Assembly: GCF_947172395.1 (NCBI RefSeq) | Contig: NC_069110.1 | Span: 4,836,001 to 4,900,000, forward strand | Length of the DNA stretch: 64,000 bases | DNA from: Bicyclus anynana | Taxonomy: Eukaryota > Arthropoda > Insecta > Lepidoptera > Nymphalidae | Direction of reading: 5' to 3' | Shown: positions 45,298 through 57,500 of the stretch, piece by piece | Layout: the number at the start of each line of letters is the position of its first letter | Position numbering within the stretch: the first letter of the stretch is position 1 | The notes under the pieces: model-generated | Database searches by the model: none | Told to the model about the DNA's origin: nothing | The model's input: the letters and a program-made list of their open reading frames with translations, nothing else | Program-made: the position numbers and the translations under genes

Positions 45298-46233
45298 GGA
45301 TTAACACCCCTTTTTTTTTTTTTTTTTTTAACGTGGGGAAATCCTCATGGATACCTTCTCGCCACGGGGAGGCAAGACGGTTATGTCGGACTTCAACCGA
45401 CTAAAACCCCACGGTGTTACGACTCGCCGCCTGATGACTGAGCCACGGGAACATTTCATAAACTACCGCAACCCAGCCAGCGGCACTCGTAATCGAGCTC
45501 TCCTGTTGTGTTATTGAAATCGCTTCGGGAACACTAAAAACGTCAACAACTCGAGGGTTTATGTCCAGTGGGCGACAGATTCCCCGTATCTGTCACCCGG
45601 AGGTCCTCGTTAAGGAGGCAAATGGCGGTCATGAGCGAGCCGCCTGCGTCCTGCTCTTCTACGGCGGATAGGATGACACTCCAAGTCAACCTCTCTTAAC
45701 CTTTCCGCCGCTTCCTTCTGTGACATAACAATCTCACAGAAGGAGACTACAGCTTCCCAGGATTTGTCATTATTTGTCATGGCTTTTATGACGCCTGACA
45801 GAGAAAGGTCTTGACCGATTACAGCCACGAGTGCCTCGCGTGGCTCTACCCAATTGGGACATTCAGCTAGAGTATGCTGTGCGGTATCAGATGCACAGCC
45901 ACACTCATGGCACTCCTCGGTAGGCTCTCTACCGGCCACCCTCCACAGGTATCTACCGAAGCAGCCGTGCCCCGAAAGAACCTGTGTAAGGTGGAAGGTG
46001 ACTATTCCGTGCCTCCTTTGTATCCACTGTTGAAGTACAGGTCGAATAGCGTCAATAGTCGTTCGACCAGCACTTGGCGACATTAACCTTTCTTGCCACT
46101 GCTGAATAATTTTGGCGTGCGCGGTGCGCCTCCAATTGGTAACTGTTTGCGGGGAAACGTGTTCACCTCGTGATCGGGCATCCACCCTGCGCAGGTGTAT
46201 CGACGCCAACACATCCGCAGGATTAACACCCCT
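45298..46233 (-). mobile_element. 5'-truncated R1-type LINE tail with 14-bp target-site duplication
   Basis: GGATTAACACCCCT occurs at 45298-45311 and 46220-46233. On the plus strand a T-run (about 45311-45329) directly follows the left copy, showing the poly(A) tail of a minus-strand insertion. About 280 bp of GC-rich 3' UTR and the last 200 codons of the ORF remain. Confidence 0.9.
45610..46219 (-). pseudogene. R1-type LINE ORF2 C-terminus
   Basis: About 200 residues, open from the truncation point to the stop. The pattern FHLTQVLSGHGCFGRYLWRV, then CHECGCASDTAQHTLAEC (a CX2CX8HX4C zinc motif) and PNWVEPR is typical of the post-RT C-terminal region of R1-clade elements in Lepidoptera. The tail ends in an Arg-rich run (RRRRAGRRR). 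The reverse transcriptase itself is missing, so the fragment cannot act. The GTG near 46212 is not a biological start. Confidence 0.85.
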
Positions 46234-46602
46234 GACTCAGTTATGAAACTTGACGATTAATTAGTTTGTGAAATCGTAAAGAAAACAAACAAACATATCC
46301 GCATTTATTTTATTAATTAGTATAGTTAATACAATTTTAATCTTTTTTAGTTTCTTATTAGAAATCTTTAATTGAGAAACTGAGTGGTATAGTCATAAAC
46401 AAGTCACATAAAACTGATTTATAGTATGATAATTATTGTTTTTTTTAGTTTTATTGAATTTGCTCCTAATATATCTCTACTACTTCTATTACCTACTTTC
46501 ATAATCATGCTAAAATGCATTCACCGATTTTTAGTATATTTGGTTTGACTTCATAGTCATAGTCTTTTTAATTAACTTTATTAGATTGGACGAGGTATGG
46601 CT
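46234..46602. other. Intergenic, nothing recognised
   Basis: AT-rich, no exon or placed repeat. Confidence 0.4.
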
Positions 46603-46920
46603 TGTCGTGATAGCTCAGTGGATATGAACTCTGCGTCCAAATCCGGAGGGTGTGGGTTCGAATCCGGCCCGAGGCATGCACCTCCAACTTTTCAGTTGCG
46701 TGCATTTTAAGAAATTAAATATCACAAGTCTCAAACGGTGAAGGAAAAACATCGTGAGGAAACCCTACATACCAGAGAATTTTCCTAATTCTCTGCGTGT
46801 GTGAAGTCTGCCAATCCGCGTTGGGCGAACGTGGTGGATTATTGGCCTAACCCATCTCATTCTGAGAGGAGACTCGAGCTCAGAAGTGAGCCGAATATGG
46901 GTTGATAATGATGATGGCTC
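46603..46920 (+). repeat. SINE-B copy (full length)
   Basis: Head TGTCGTGATAGCTCAGTGG, B-box-like GGTTCGAATCCGG, body to GGGTTGATAATGATGATGG. The best-preserved plus-strand member in the window. Confidence 0.85.
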
Positions 46921-47239
46921 AGTAGTTAGCTTTGGCGGTGAGGCGCTACCACCTGAACGACGAGCCTCCAAATTGCTAGTTAATTGCTAAGAAAGCTAAT
47001 TGATTGGACTTAATTATTGTTTGAGTAATAAACACATTCACGTACTTTCACATTTACAGTATGTATCATATAATTATACTAGGTTTACTTTTACTCGTAT
47101 GATTCACATTTCCTGTTCGAGGGAACAAGAAGAGCAGGATTTTTATTTCCGATAGCCTTTTATACCTCTATTTATAAAATTACCGTACCTTAAAGATTTG
47201 TGTTTAAGGAAAGACTTACTCAACATAAAACAAATAAAA

Positions 47240-48000
47240 ATATAATATGAGAGAAGCAAGACATCGCCTCCCAGATAAAAATCCGAGTGGGTACGGGCCT
47301 CGAAGCTATGCCTCCTTGCCCGGGTAAGGCGCGGGGATCTTGTTCCGCCGGTCATGTTCTTCTAGCCCCTCTTTTTTTTATTCTTTACAAGTTAGCCCTT
47401 GACTACAATCTCATTTGATGGTAAGTGATGATGCAGTCTAAGATGGTAACGGGCTAACTTGTTAGAAGGATGATAAAAATCCACACTCCTTTCGGTTACT
47501 ACACAACATAGTACGGGAACGCTAAATCGCTCGGCGGTACGTCTTTGCGGGTGGTAACTAGCCACGGCCGAAGCCTCCCACCAGCCAGACCTGGACCAAT
47601 TAAGAAAATCTCAATCTGACCAACTGAGCCCACGGAGGCAAAAATCCCTTTCCGGGAGGCCTTTCAGCCTAAGGGTAGATGTCAAATAATGTGTCCGGTA
47701 GAGTGCCCCACGCGGACTGCTATGCTATCAGTTATCACTGTCCTGCGCTGGGGCACATATGCGCTATGTGCGTCACCCATCTCGTCGCCATCTTCTTCGC
47801 CGTAAGCGTCTACGCCAGCAGATTCGTCACTAAGAGGACGCCCATTTGGCGGTCTCTCGCGGTGCGGTGCGATGTCGTGGAGGTGTTGGTATGTTAGATC
47901 CTGGACGAATTCTTCCACGATATGCGTCCTGGTGTCTCGGTGTATGACGTCATTCCTGACGTACCTCGGAGCTCCTGTGGCAAGTCACAAAATGCTATGC
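47240..48000 (-). repeat. Probable LINE relic split by a SINE
   Basis: GC-rich blocks lie on both sides of the SINE-A at 47.38-47.64 kb: GTACGGGCCTCGAAGC on the left and TTTCCGGGAGGCCTTTCAGC on the right. The right block has a minus-strand open frame of 78 codons (LTYQHLHDIAPHRERPPNGR). Style and composition are LINE-like, but I cannot name the family. Confidence 0.35.
47379..47640 (-). repeat. SINE-A copy 5
   Basis: TTCTTTACAAGTTAGCCC to the shortened head complement CAACTGAGCCCACGGAGGC. Part of the B-box side is deleted. Confidence 0.75.
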
Positions 48001-48116
48001 CTTGGTTTCGATTAGTACAGCAAGTCATAGTTGGCACTGTGCTTTTCTAAATCGCGCTAAAGATGTTTTCGCGCTAAAGATTGTATTGTACTTTTAGCGC
48101 TATTTCCTTTTCTGTT

Positions 48117-48370
48117 TTTCAACCGTGATAACTCAGTGGGTATGACGTTTGCATTAGATTCAAACGGCGTACGTTCGAACTCCACCAAGGGTATGCTACC
48201 TTCAGCTTTTCAGTTGTGTGCATTTAAAAAAAATCATTATCACGTGTCTCAAACAGTGAAAGTTGCTTCCAATTCGCATTGGGCCACCGTGGTGGATTAT
48301 CAGCATAACCCCTCTCATTCTAAGAGGAGATTCGTGCTCGGCAGTGAGTCGCATAATGGGTTAATGATGA
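48117..48370 (+). repeat. SINE-B copy directly upstream of an exon
   Basis: Head AACCGTGATAACTCAGTGGG, diverged B-box-like ACGTTCGAACTCC, body and tail GGGTTAATGATGAT. It ends 12 bases before the 3' splice site used by the exon at 48383. Confidence 0.75.
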
Positions 48371-48382
48371 TTTCTGTTTCAG

Positions 48383-48503
48383 ATAAAGGCGCCGGCTTAT
48401 TACATGGGCACCTCTACTCCCAGCACTCTGCCACGTGGGGGTTCTCTCATGAGAGCCTTTTCACCGGCGACTCCCGTGCCAGCTGATCGCGTGAAAACGC
48501 CAG
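48383..48503 (+). CDS. Sickle-tail-family gene, exon a
   Basis: Acceptor TGTTTCAG|ATA, donor CCAG|GTACTT. Frame IKAPAYYMGTSTPSTLPRGG and on, 40 codons plus one base. The other two frames contain stops. First exon that can be joined in this window. Confidence 0.7.
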
Positions 48504-51500
48504 GTACTTTTAAAAAAAAGAATGTTTGTCATATCTTTTCATTTTGATCAATATTCCCATCAGTGGCGTGCATAAGGTTGTCGGTCAGGGCATGCACTAG
48601 TAAGAAAATTAAGCAAACTTGAAATATCTTTATATAATAAACATTAAGAAGACAACTCTTTAGGTATGCAGTACTCTAATGCATGTGTGAAGTGTACGCC
48701 ACTGATTTCCATCCACCTCCAAGTAGTCATAAAATACTTTGTTAGGAGTGGGTAAAACAATAGTCCAGCGTACTGGGATAGGACCACGACCTCTCGGTCA
48801 TAAGTCTGGCCCCTTTATCATTGAGCTATTGAGGTTTGGACTATATATTCTAATATACAGGGTGTCCCGTAATTAATGGATAAAACGCAAATGGGAGCAT
48901 CTAATTATCTAAAACTAATTTGAATAGTTTGTGGTGACCAAGTTATATTTTTTGTCGGATTTTTTTTGTATCTTGAATCAGTTTTTTTAATGTTGTAGCT
49001 GCTGTAATTAAGATTTTACAGATTTAATTTTTGTAAAATATTACGGATTAAATTTTACCAATGTATTCTGATACTATTTTTGTAAATAATTATTATTCAA
49101 ATTAGTTTTAGATAATAATTAGGTGGTGTATCTACCATTTGCGTTTATCCATTAATTACGGGATAACCTGTATAGTCGTTACCTAAAATCCTTTTCACAA
49201 AACTGTATAACAGCCATTTTTAAAAATGTTTATCTGCAATCGTCGATGAGTTACCTAGACCGTTTTGATTTTTTTTTTAATTTCAATTTAATTACAATGA
49301 ATATCAACGTATGGTATCAATGCGGATGATATCATATTTTAACGGCCCGCCATAGGAAATGGTCTTCCCCCTCATAGCATAGGTTATGGAGTTTAAGCTC
49401 ACCACGCCGCTCCAAGTAAGCAATTTAGTACGTGGGCTTTGGAGTCATAGTGTTAAATTCTTTAACGACCATGACCATTTGATGAAATGCAAATGCTTAT
49501 TAACGAGACCGTTGGATTAAAATGCTCTCCGAGGCACGTGGGTGTAACCACCACCACCAACTTCCCAATTTTGGACTGAGAATTCTGAAAATTTATTAAA
49601 AAAAAAGAAAATCTCAGCATTCCGATCGATGATTCAAGGACCTCTTGATCGGAATCCACAATAGCTTATCGCAGAACCAACGAGGAACTTTTTGTGAAAA
49701 TAAAAAAAAAAACTTTTTCGATGGACTCCGTGGCGCAGTGTATTTACAATACGGAGGTCCTGGGTTCGATCCCCGGCTGGGTTTTCTTAATTGCTCCAGG
49801 TTTGACTAGTGGGCTTCGGCCGTGGATAGTTATCACGGCCAAGCGATTTACCGTTCCGGTATGATGTCTTGTAGAAACAGAAAAGGAGGATAGATTCATC
49901 CTCCTCCTAACAAGTTAACCAACTTCCATCTTAGATTGCACCATTACTTACCATCAGGTGAGATTGAAGTCAAGGGCAAGTCAACTTGTAAAGAATGAAA
50001 AAAAATCGCATCGTTCTTGTGCATCTGAAGGTAGAGGTTTTGGAGTGTCGTATTATCTGAGTGGGCATTGCCGCTTGATTATCCCAATTTTGGGGAAAAT
50101 AAGTACCAAAATAAATCATAATTCAATGTTAATTAACGACGTTGCTAAGGAACTCACCGAATGCTCTCAGATAGACAGATAAAATGGCTGTTAATGGATC
50201 TATTTGTTATCTTATCAGCTTTGAGATTTGGGAAATTTGAAATTTTTAGGGCAAGCGTCCACAGAACCGCATCGTACGTGTCGAACGCATAGCATTGAAC
50301 GTATTTTTAAATTTACGGTAAACTCGTGCGATCCGTACAATGCGGGTCAGTGGACATCAAATATGTATTGAATTAGTTAAGTGTGTATAGTTGTAAATGT
50401 TTTTATTGTGCTCCGTTTAGTTGAATCAAGACGCTTGCATAAACTATGTGTATAGGTTCACTCGCGCCATCAAAGCCAGTGCGCTCGTACTTGCCCGGGA
50501 GTGGTTCGGAGAGGTGTTTCCCCTCAATTTTCGCTGCGGCGGATTGCCCACGTGGTACCGATCAACTATACTCTATCCCCGGTAACCCCCGGCCTCCTCC
50601 TATCAACGTATTTTGTTTCGCTTCAATACTTGATTTGCTTGAAGCTTTTTATTGAAATCTCTTGGCAAGGAAGCACTCACAACGCGATTTCCTTCTTTTT
50701 ACTTTTTGCGGAGCACCCATGTCAATTACTACGTACTACCTTGTAACAAAATCCAAACTATTCGTAACTAATAAAAATAATATAAGTCAATTGAATCAAT
50801 CAGGTATTATTGTACCGATAGTTGTTTCAGTCAATGGTCTTATAGCGAAAAGCTTTGACCAACACCTTAAGAAGCTTTCACTTAACTGTTGGATCAAGCG
50901 TCGGATACAGAAGGCTTCTTGAGGAGGTTCCTCACTCTGGAGCCCTGACCACCGGTTGCTTGGACACTCAAATGTCCCGCAGCGGGAGGGTTGATTTTTT
51001 TTATAATTCATATTTTATTTTTATATCAACATTGTTAAAAATTTAAAAAAGGACTAATAAATATATGTCATATTATCTTCCAATCAACTGATTGGAAGAT
51101 AATATGTGTTTTTGTATTCGGGAGATTTCAGATGTTTATTCTATTTATAAAAATGTTTTAATGAATTTCGATGAAATTTGGCACTCTATTATGATATGAC
51201 TTAGGTAACACAAAGGATTATTTTTATCAAAGTGTACCTCGTGTAGGTATGGATCATATTACCTTTGGTTATCGCTTGACCTTTCACTGGTCGCGACGGA
51301 TTTTCGCTACCACGAGCACGATATCTTTACGCTTCGTCGGAGAAGATAGGGAAAATACGGGTATGTCTACTATTGTATATGTATTATTTGTGAACTAAAA
51401 TAGGTTCACAAATAATCTCAAATAGGTTAAAAAAATGCGATGATATATCAAATATAACAAATAATGTATATGCAAATGCAAATTCAAGAAAGCGCCATCA

Positions 51501-54500
51501 CAAAAGGCTTTTCATTTTGTGATTTTTGACTAAAAATTTGTCAAATACCGTCAAACGATCGCTCCCTAGATGTAACTTCGTGACATTTTCTTTTCTGAAC
51601 TCAGGTTATTTAGGTGAGTTTAGCTTTGAGTCAAAAAGACATAAAAGAAGATAAAGCTATAGCATAATTCTGTAGGTATGTCATGTGTCATGACATGTGT
51701 TGTGTCATGGAAATGGCTTACTTGTCATAGTTCTGACTTAGCGTAGTAAATTATTTGATCTTTCAGCTATCCAAGCCATATAGTATGTATCCAGCTATAA
51801 GTTAAGTCTTTGAATGATGGAGTCATTAACTCAAGACTTTTTAAGACTGCACTTACCTATGAGGTTACATGAAAAAGTAATCAGGTATCTTTATTAAGGG
51901 TTAAATATTTGAAATGTCTAGTGGTTTTTAAACCACGGAATGCTCCACATAAGTTAGGGTGTAACGTCTTATAATGTCCTCTGCACAGCATATTTGCTGA
52001 TGGAGATGAGATCCTCATTTCCTTACATCTTTAGGACCTTGAATCCAACCACAGTAAATAGGCCGAAGGATTGATTTAACTCTACGGTAGATAAAATCCG
52101 TCTCATTTGATCCATGCGATACGTACGATGCAGATCAGTGGACGCCTACGTTTAGTCAACAAACACCATCATGTCCTCTGTTTCTTTGAGCTGAAGTATC
52201 CACCTCATCATCTTCTGATGATTTTAGAGACATGTTTCTTCTCCGACTCTGCTCGCCGCTGCTATGTCAACAGTGTTTTGTTATTGAGCATACCGCAAAG
52301 TCACAGTCAAAAAGAAACATTAAGCTTAACATAATTTCGCTCACGCTATTGGATGTATTTCCACTTAAAGAAAATCAAACATTTATCTTTACAAACTGCT
52401 ATACATTTATACCGATTGCCTTTAATATTTTAGTAAATCGTACAAATGGCTTTGCTTCCGGCTATCTGGGTTGTGTAAAATGTTTTTAATACTCTTTGTA
52501 TGCTATACTTACAATAACTACACATGCGTTTTCTTCTTTTTTCTTTTTCTATCTATGCTAAAACTATTATATTTATGTAATAATTAATCCTTTCAGTGTC
52601 TCCCTTTTGATGTTAATTGTACATATTTATGTAAAATGTGTATAGATAACCATAGTGTCCAAATATGTATTAGTGGCATACTCTTGGAATGCCATTACGT
52701 ATTCATTCAAAGAATAAGTTTTAAAGATACAATTATATATTATAATATATTAAGATGGAAATATAAAATTCCAATAGAAGTGTTAGTTAGACTGTATTTC
52801 TATACATTAGTATGTGAGCAACAAACAAACTCATACATGAATTTATTAAAAAAAATTATTATCTACAATCTGTATCTATAATAATAAACTTCTATACTAA
52901 TATTATAAATGTTAAAGTAAGTCTGTCTGTCTTTTCACGACTGAACCGATCAAGATGAATTTTAATATAACGGTAAAGTCAAAAAGGATTCAGCTTCTTA
53001 TAAATAATTGGTTGTCTGTAAACCGACTTGGTTTACTGATGATAGTTGAACGTGACAACGTCATAAGAAAATACTGATGGAATGGGTGCATTTTTGTAAA
53101 GAAAATGTTAGTAATTCTAAAAGACTGTTTAATAATCTTCATAGACCAGAATATACCTACTATATTTCTTGTAAACCTTAGAGCGAGAGATGACGTCATC
53201 TTTTTTTGAGTGTGCAGCCGGCTCCATCGAATTATAAGACATTGTCATGACAAAAATTCGAGTTTGAGTTTGTTATGCTTTTACGCCTGAAATATTTAAC
53301 CGATCATTATAAAATATTGCATGCACATTGTCAGCGATACTTAAAAGGATAAAGCTATCTATTTTTGAAAACAGTACAATTTCACAAGTACTCGTATTCA
53401 AAAATGATTTTTAGACGGGCTGTCATAAACTCAATTTTGAAAATCTGCATTACCACGTGTATAAATACTAAATTTTAGATATTAGCATCCATCTATGCCC
53501 TCTTTCGCACGAGAGTTTTTTTAACGGAAGTTAAAAAAGCTTTCAAATACAACATGCATTCCCAAGTATATGATTACACGACAGTGTTTTTAAATCACGA
53601 CGCCTTTTTTTGAGCAGTATTGTATTTTCAATTTTGAGCGTTGGAAATAAACCTTTAATTATCTTCATACTATATTTAAACGCTTTTTTAACGTCGTTAA
53701 AAAACTCTCGTGCGAATGAGGGCTAAAGGTTTTCGACACACAGCAGGCTGAACGAGACAACGTGACGCACGCTGGCGTGAGTTATAGAGTTGAAAAGTAC
53801 TAGTTAAAAAAACATACATACAGCCGAACGTAGAACCTCCTCCTTTTTGGAAGTCGGTTAAAAATAGAGCACGTCACACATCGTCACGCCAAGCGAAACG
53901 CCTCTGTAGGATTCTATATTATCTCGCAGAACTCCGCGGTTTCATCCGCGTAATTTCGATTGTTATTACAATATGGCAGCAAATAATAAACTATAGCCTA
54001 TGTTACTACCTTATAATGTAGTTTTCCAATTTTTTCAAATCGGTTCAGTAGTTTTGAGTTTGTTCGTTACATACATAAATACAAATTTTTCTTCTTTATA
54101 ATATTAGTGTAGAAAATATCTGTAATCTTAGTAGGTATTACAATGAGGTAAAGTTTGTGATTTTATAGAAGTAATCTCGGAATTCAATTTGAAATCGATT
54201 ATCAAAATTCTTTTACCAATAGAAAGCCGCGTTATTTGTGAGTATCATTTATATATATTTTTATTCCCGTATTCCCACAAAAAACAGGAACTATGCGTTA
54301 GTCGTAGTAGTCTAGTACATTACAGCTTATCAACTTGCGCCAGAGTCGCGTCCAATCAGCTGTATGTCGAAAGCTTTAGGATTTGAGTACTAGACGTATA
54401 TATATTATATACATAACAGTGACGTATGATATTAATATTATATAATGTGCATACATATTTGCTTTGCACAGCTCATTCAGGCGACGGCTATATGTCATCT

Positions 54501-57500
54501 CCGGAGAGAGCTGCGCCTCGAGTGTCCTACGAAGATCCGTATTATACCCAATTCCTGGGCCCGGCAGCTGGTAGAGGTCCAATCGCACCCGTCATCGACG
54601 AAGAAGCAAAGTAATGACGTCTATTACTATTACGAGTATAATATATTATTTACTAAAAACATACATTACTATATTTTGTGGTAAGTGAGAATTTTATTAA
54701 AAAATCAGTTAAAGATCACAAACATCTTGAAAAATTAAAACCACTCGACAGGACTTGAATTTGCGTATGAGGTGAAAAATGTCAAATACCACGGATATGT
54801 AATGGTTGTGATCTCCTGAACATAGTCCTTAGTTTGAAGGCATTTTGGGCATTTTCTTTTTAAAATTAATTAAGGAATTTTTCTACAGCGACACTGTCAT
54901 CATTGATGACACTTACCAGATGTACGGCATCAACCCCATTACAACACCGCCTCGGCCCATGCCCCGGCCGCAGTACGACGCCAGGTATAATAAACCTTTT
55001 GAATTACAGATCACATGTCAGTGCCAGCTCAAAACAAAACAATGGTCTATCAGTTTTTATTATTTAATGATGAAATAAAATATTGTATATACTAATGTTA
55101 ATATACGTTGAATACTTCAGCTAACAAGATTCATTACCAAAATAATATTTCATCATTTTGCTTGGCGGTATTGTGGCCACAATCCTTAGGTTTGCTACGC
55201 GATTTAAAAAAAAATCTGGCGAAATTGTTATAATTGCAGAATGTTATCTGAAATGTGTTAGATATTAATAGATGTATTTATAGGCTGGGTGCCCCTGTGG
55301 ATGATATGCAACGCCTTCGCGTAGAAAAAATGGAGCGACAACTCGCAAATCTTACAGGGCTTGTTCAAAAAGCCCTCCAGGTCCCTGGATCAGCTCCGCC
55401 TCCTGTCACTCCCAGGGAGGACTATCAGGCTTACCCTTCTACATCTAGGGGCACTTCTCAGGGTAAGAATTTCACAAAAATTAAACCTATACTTTCTCTA
55501 CAAGGAAGCCGACAAAGTAGCGAAGAGAACTGAGACGTCACCGTTTTAGGGATACGCAACATTTTGTTTTTTTTACTAATTTATCGTTATATAACATCTC
55601 ATCAGTTCTCAGCAAATTTCCTACTTGTGTACGATTCATATGCTATAATATAAATACTTATGTGTAGATTTACAACTACTATTATTTACATTATATATAT
55701 ATTTATTTATATATATAGCTACCCATTCCCGTGAGTTTAGTTTTGTGTACGTCCATGTGCCAAACTTCCAATTATGTGTGTGTTAGTCTCAAGGCTTTCT
55801 GTATAAGGCTTGGTTCGTTAATGTGGCTTGCGTTTTCCTACATCCAGATGCCGCGCGATTTGCCAGCAACGAGAGACCTCCCAAATTAGGGAGGGACAGA
55901 TTTCGTAAGTGTGATTAAACGCGGCCAAATGAAAAACATTGCTAATGCATTGCTAATGTTACGTTTTTTACTCGAAATAATATTTTTGTAGGCAGTATGT
56001 ACTCGTATGTTGGCATATTCACTTGTTATTTTATTTGTGACAGAGAAGATAGTCCTGTCAAATACGTGAAATGTGTGCGCAATACGCTAATGAAGGAACC
56101 AAACCGCAAATTATGGTCACCACAACATTCTATTAAGCATGACAGTAAATGTGTATTCCTAATAGTGAGCTTCTTCCGCACCTTGGAATGTGGACAGGGA
56201 AAGTGTCGCTTTCTCTCTATCAATAACATATGCACTGTGTATAATGAGTAGTGTATATGTCATATCAATTCGGGAAAATTTCCATTAAACATAGTTCCGC
56301 ATTCGCAATGCATTTTGCATTCTCCATACATTATCGCCGAATGCTTGCTTGCTGAGTCGTGTGGATTGATCATTTTCGGTATTTCTAACAGTGTACGAGA
56401 TTCAACCATGGCATCGCCAGCGCCATTGTTTATATCAAATTCATGCACTTTATAAATATGTATATCTTTTCAGCCATAAATTGCATATAATTATATACAT
56501 CTACGACTGTAGTTAATTAACGTTGTCTGTCTTGTTAATGTGCTAATTGAGCTTCAAAACATATATCGCATTAGATATCTTATGTAGATAATATAGCTAC
56601 AAATTAACTTCGGTATATAAATTTTTACCCGATAAAACCAAGTTCCTGTACAAATTTTTACTAAAGGAAATTGAAACTCAACCGCATGTTTGCCATACAT
56701 TCCTTGAATAATGAAATAATAATTTCAAAACAGAAATTTTCAAATCATAATATTTTTCCTTATAATCAGTTCATTCATCAACATTATTCACGACTTTATC
56801 AAATTCATTAAAAAATAAGCTTCAAGTAATTATTTCATTGCATTACTACTATATCACGTAGGTATTTTTTCTAAAATAATCAATAAACAATTAAAAAAAA
56901 TGCTTTCACTCTCGTTTATAATAAATTCACACCCAAATGTACCTAAGTAATTTTTAATCGGCACTATAAAAAAACATGCAAGTGATAAATTTATTTTTCC
57001 AAATTATTTGCACCAAACACAGACACCTAAAGACAATCTTTACATTTATCAAGTGCATCCAATCGTCTTGTGATCGCTCACAGTTCATAGTTAATATAAG
57101 AAGAAAATTCAATATTTGTGATTACAGAAAAATCGGTTTCTTTTGAGAAATCCGTATCATTTAGTGATGACCCACCAGACATGAATTCTCCAAAACAGCA
57201 CTCGCCACAGCACTCAGGTATGGATATGGTCTACAATTATTAAAATATATAATATTGCAAGTTAGATTTGGTTCTGTAGAGTTTAGTATAGCGGGAATCC
57301 TTCGGTCCGTGTTCAAATTGCAGTTTTCTATAAAATAAATCTTTGGTGATGGTTGTTAACAATGATATGACAAGCTACACTAACCAATCCCACATCTTAA
57401 AGTAATTTGTACCTTTAAATAGTCAACAACGAAACATTTATAAGCATTCAAATGTAATGTTCAACTTGGATTTTATTGCCAATATATACATATCATCGTT

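Noticed and set aside
45145..45441. 98-codon plus-strand frame
   Set aside because: Runs across the junction between flanking DNA and the T-run of the R1-type insertion, so it cannot be a gene.
48136..48486. 116-codon frame over a SINE and the exon at 48383
   Set aside because: Most of it is SINE-B, and over the exon it uses the frame that ends in a stop; the spliced frame is a different one.
49721..49800. tRNA-like sequence with a B box
   Set aside because: It is the head of a SINE-A; the same sequence recurs many times and no intact cloverleaf with 3' acceptor pairing was seen.
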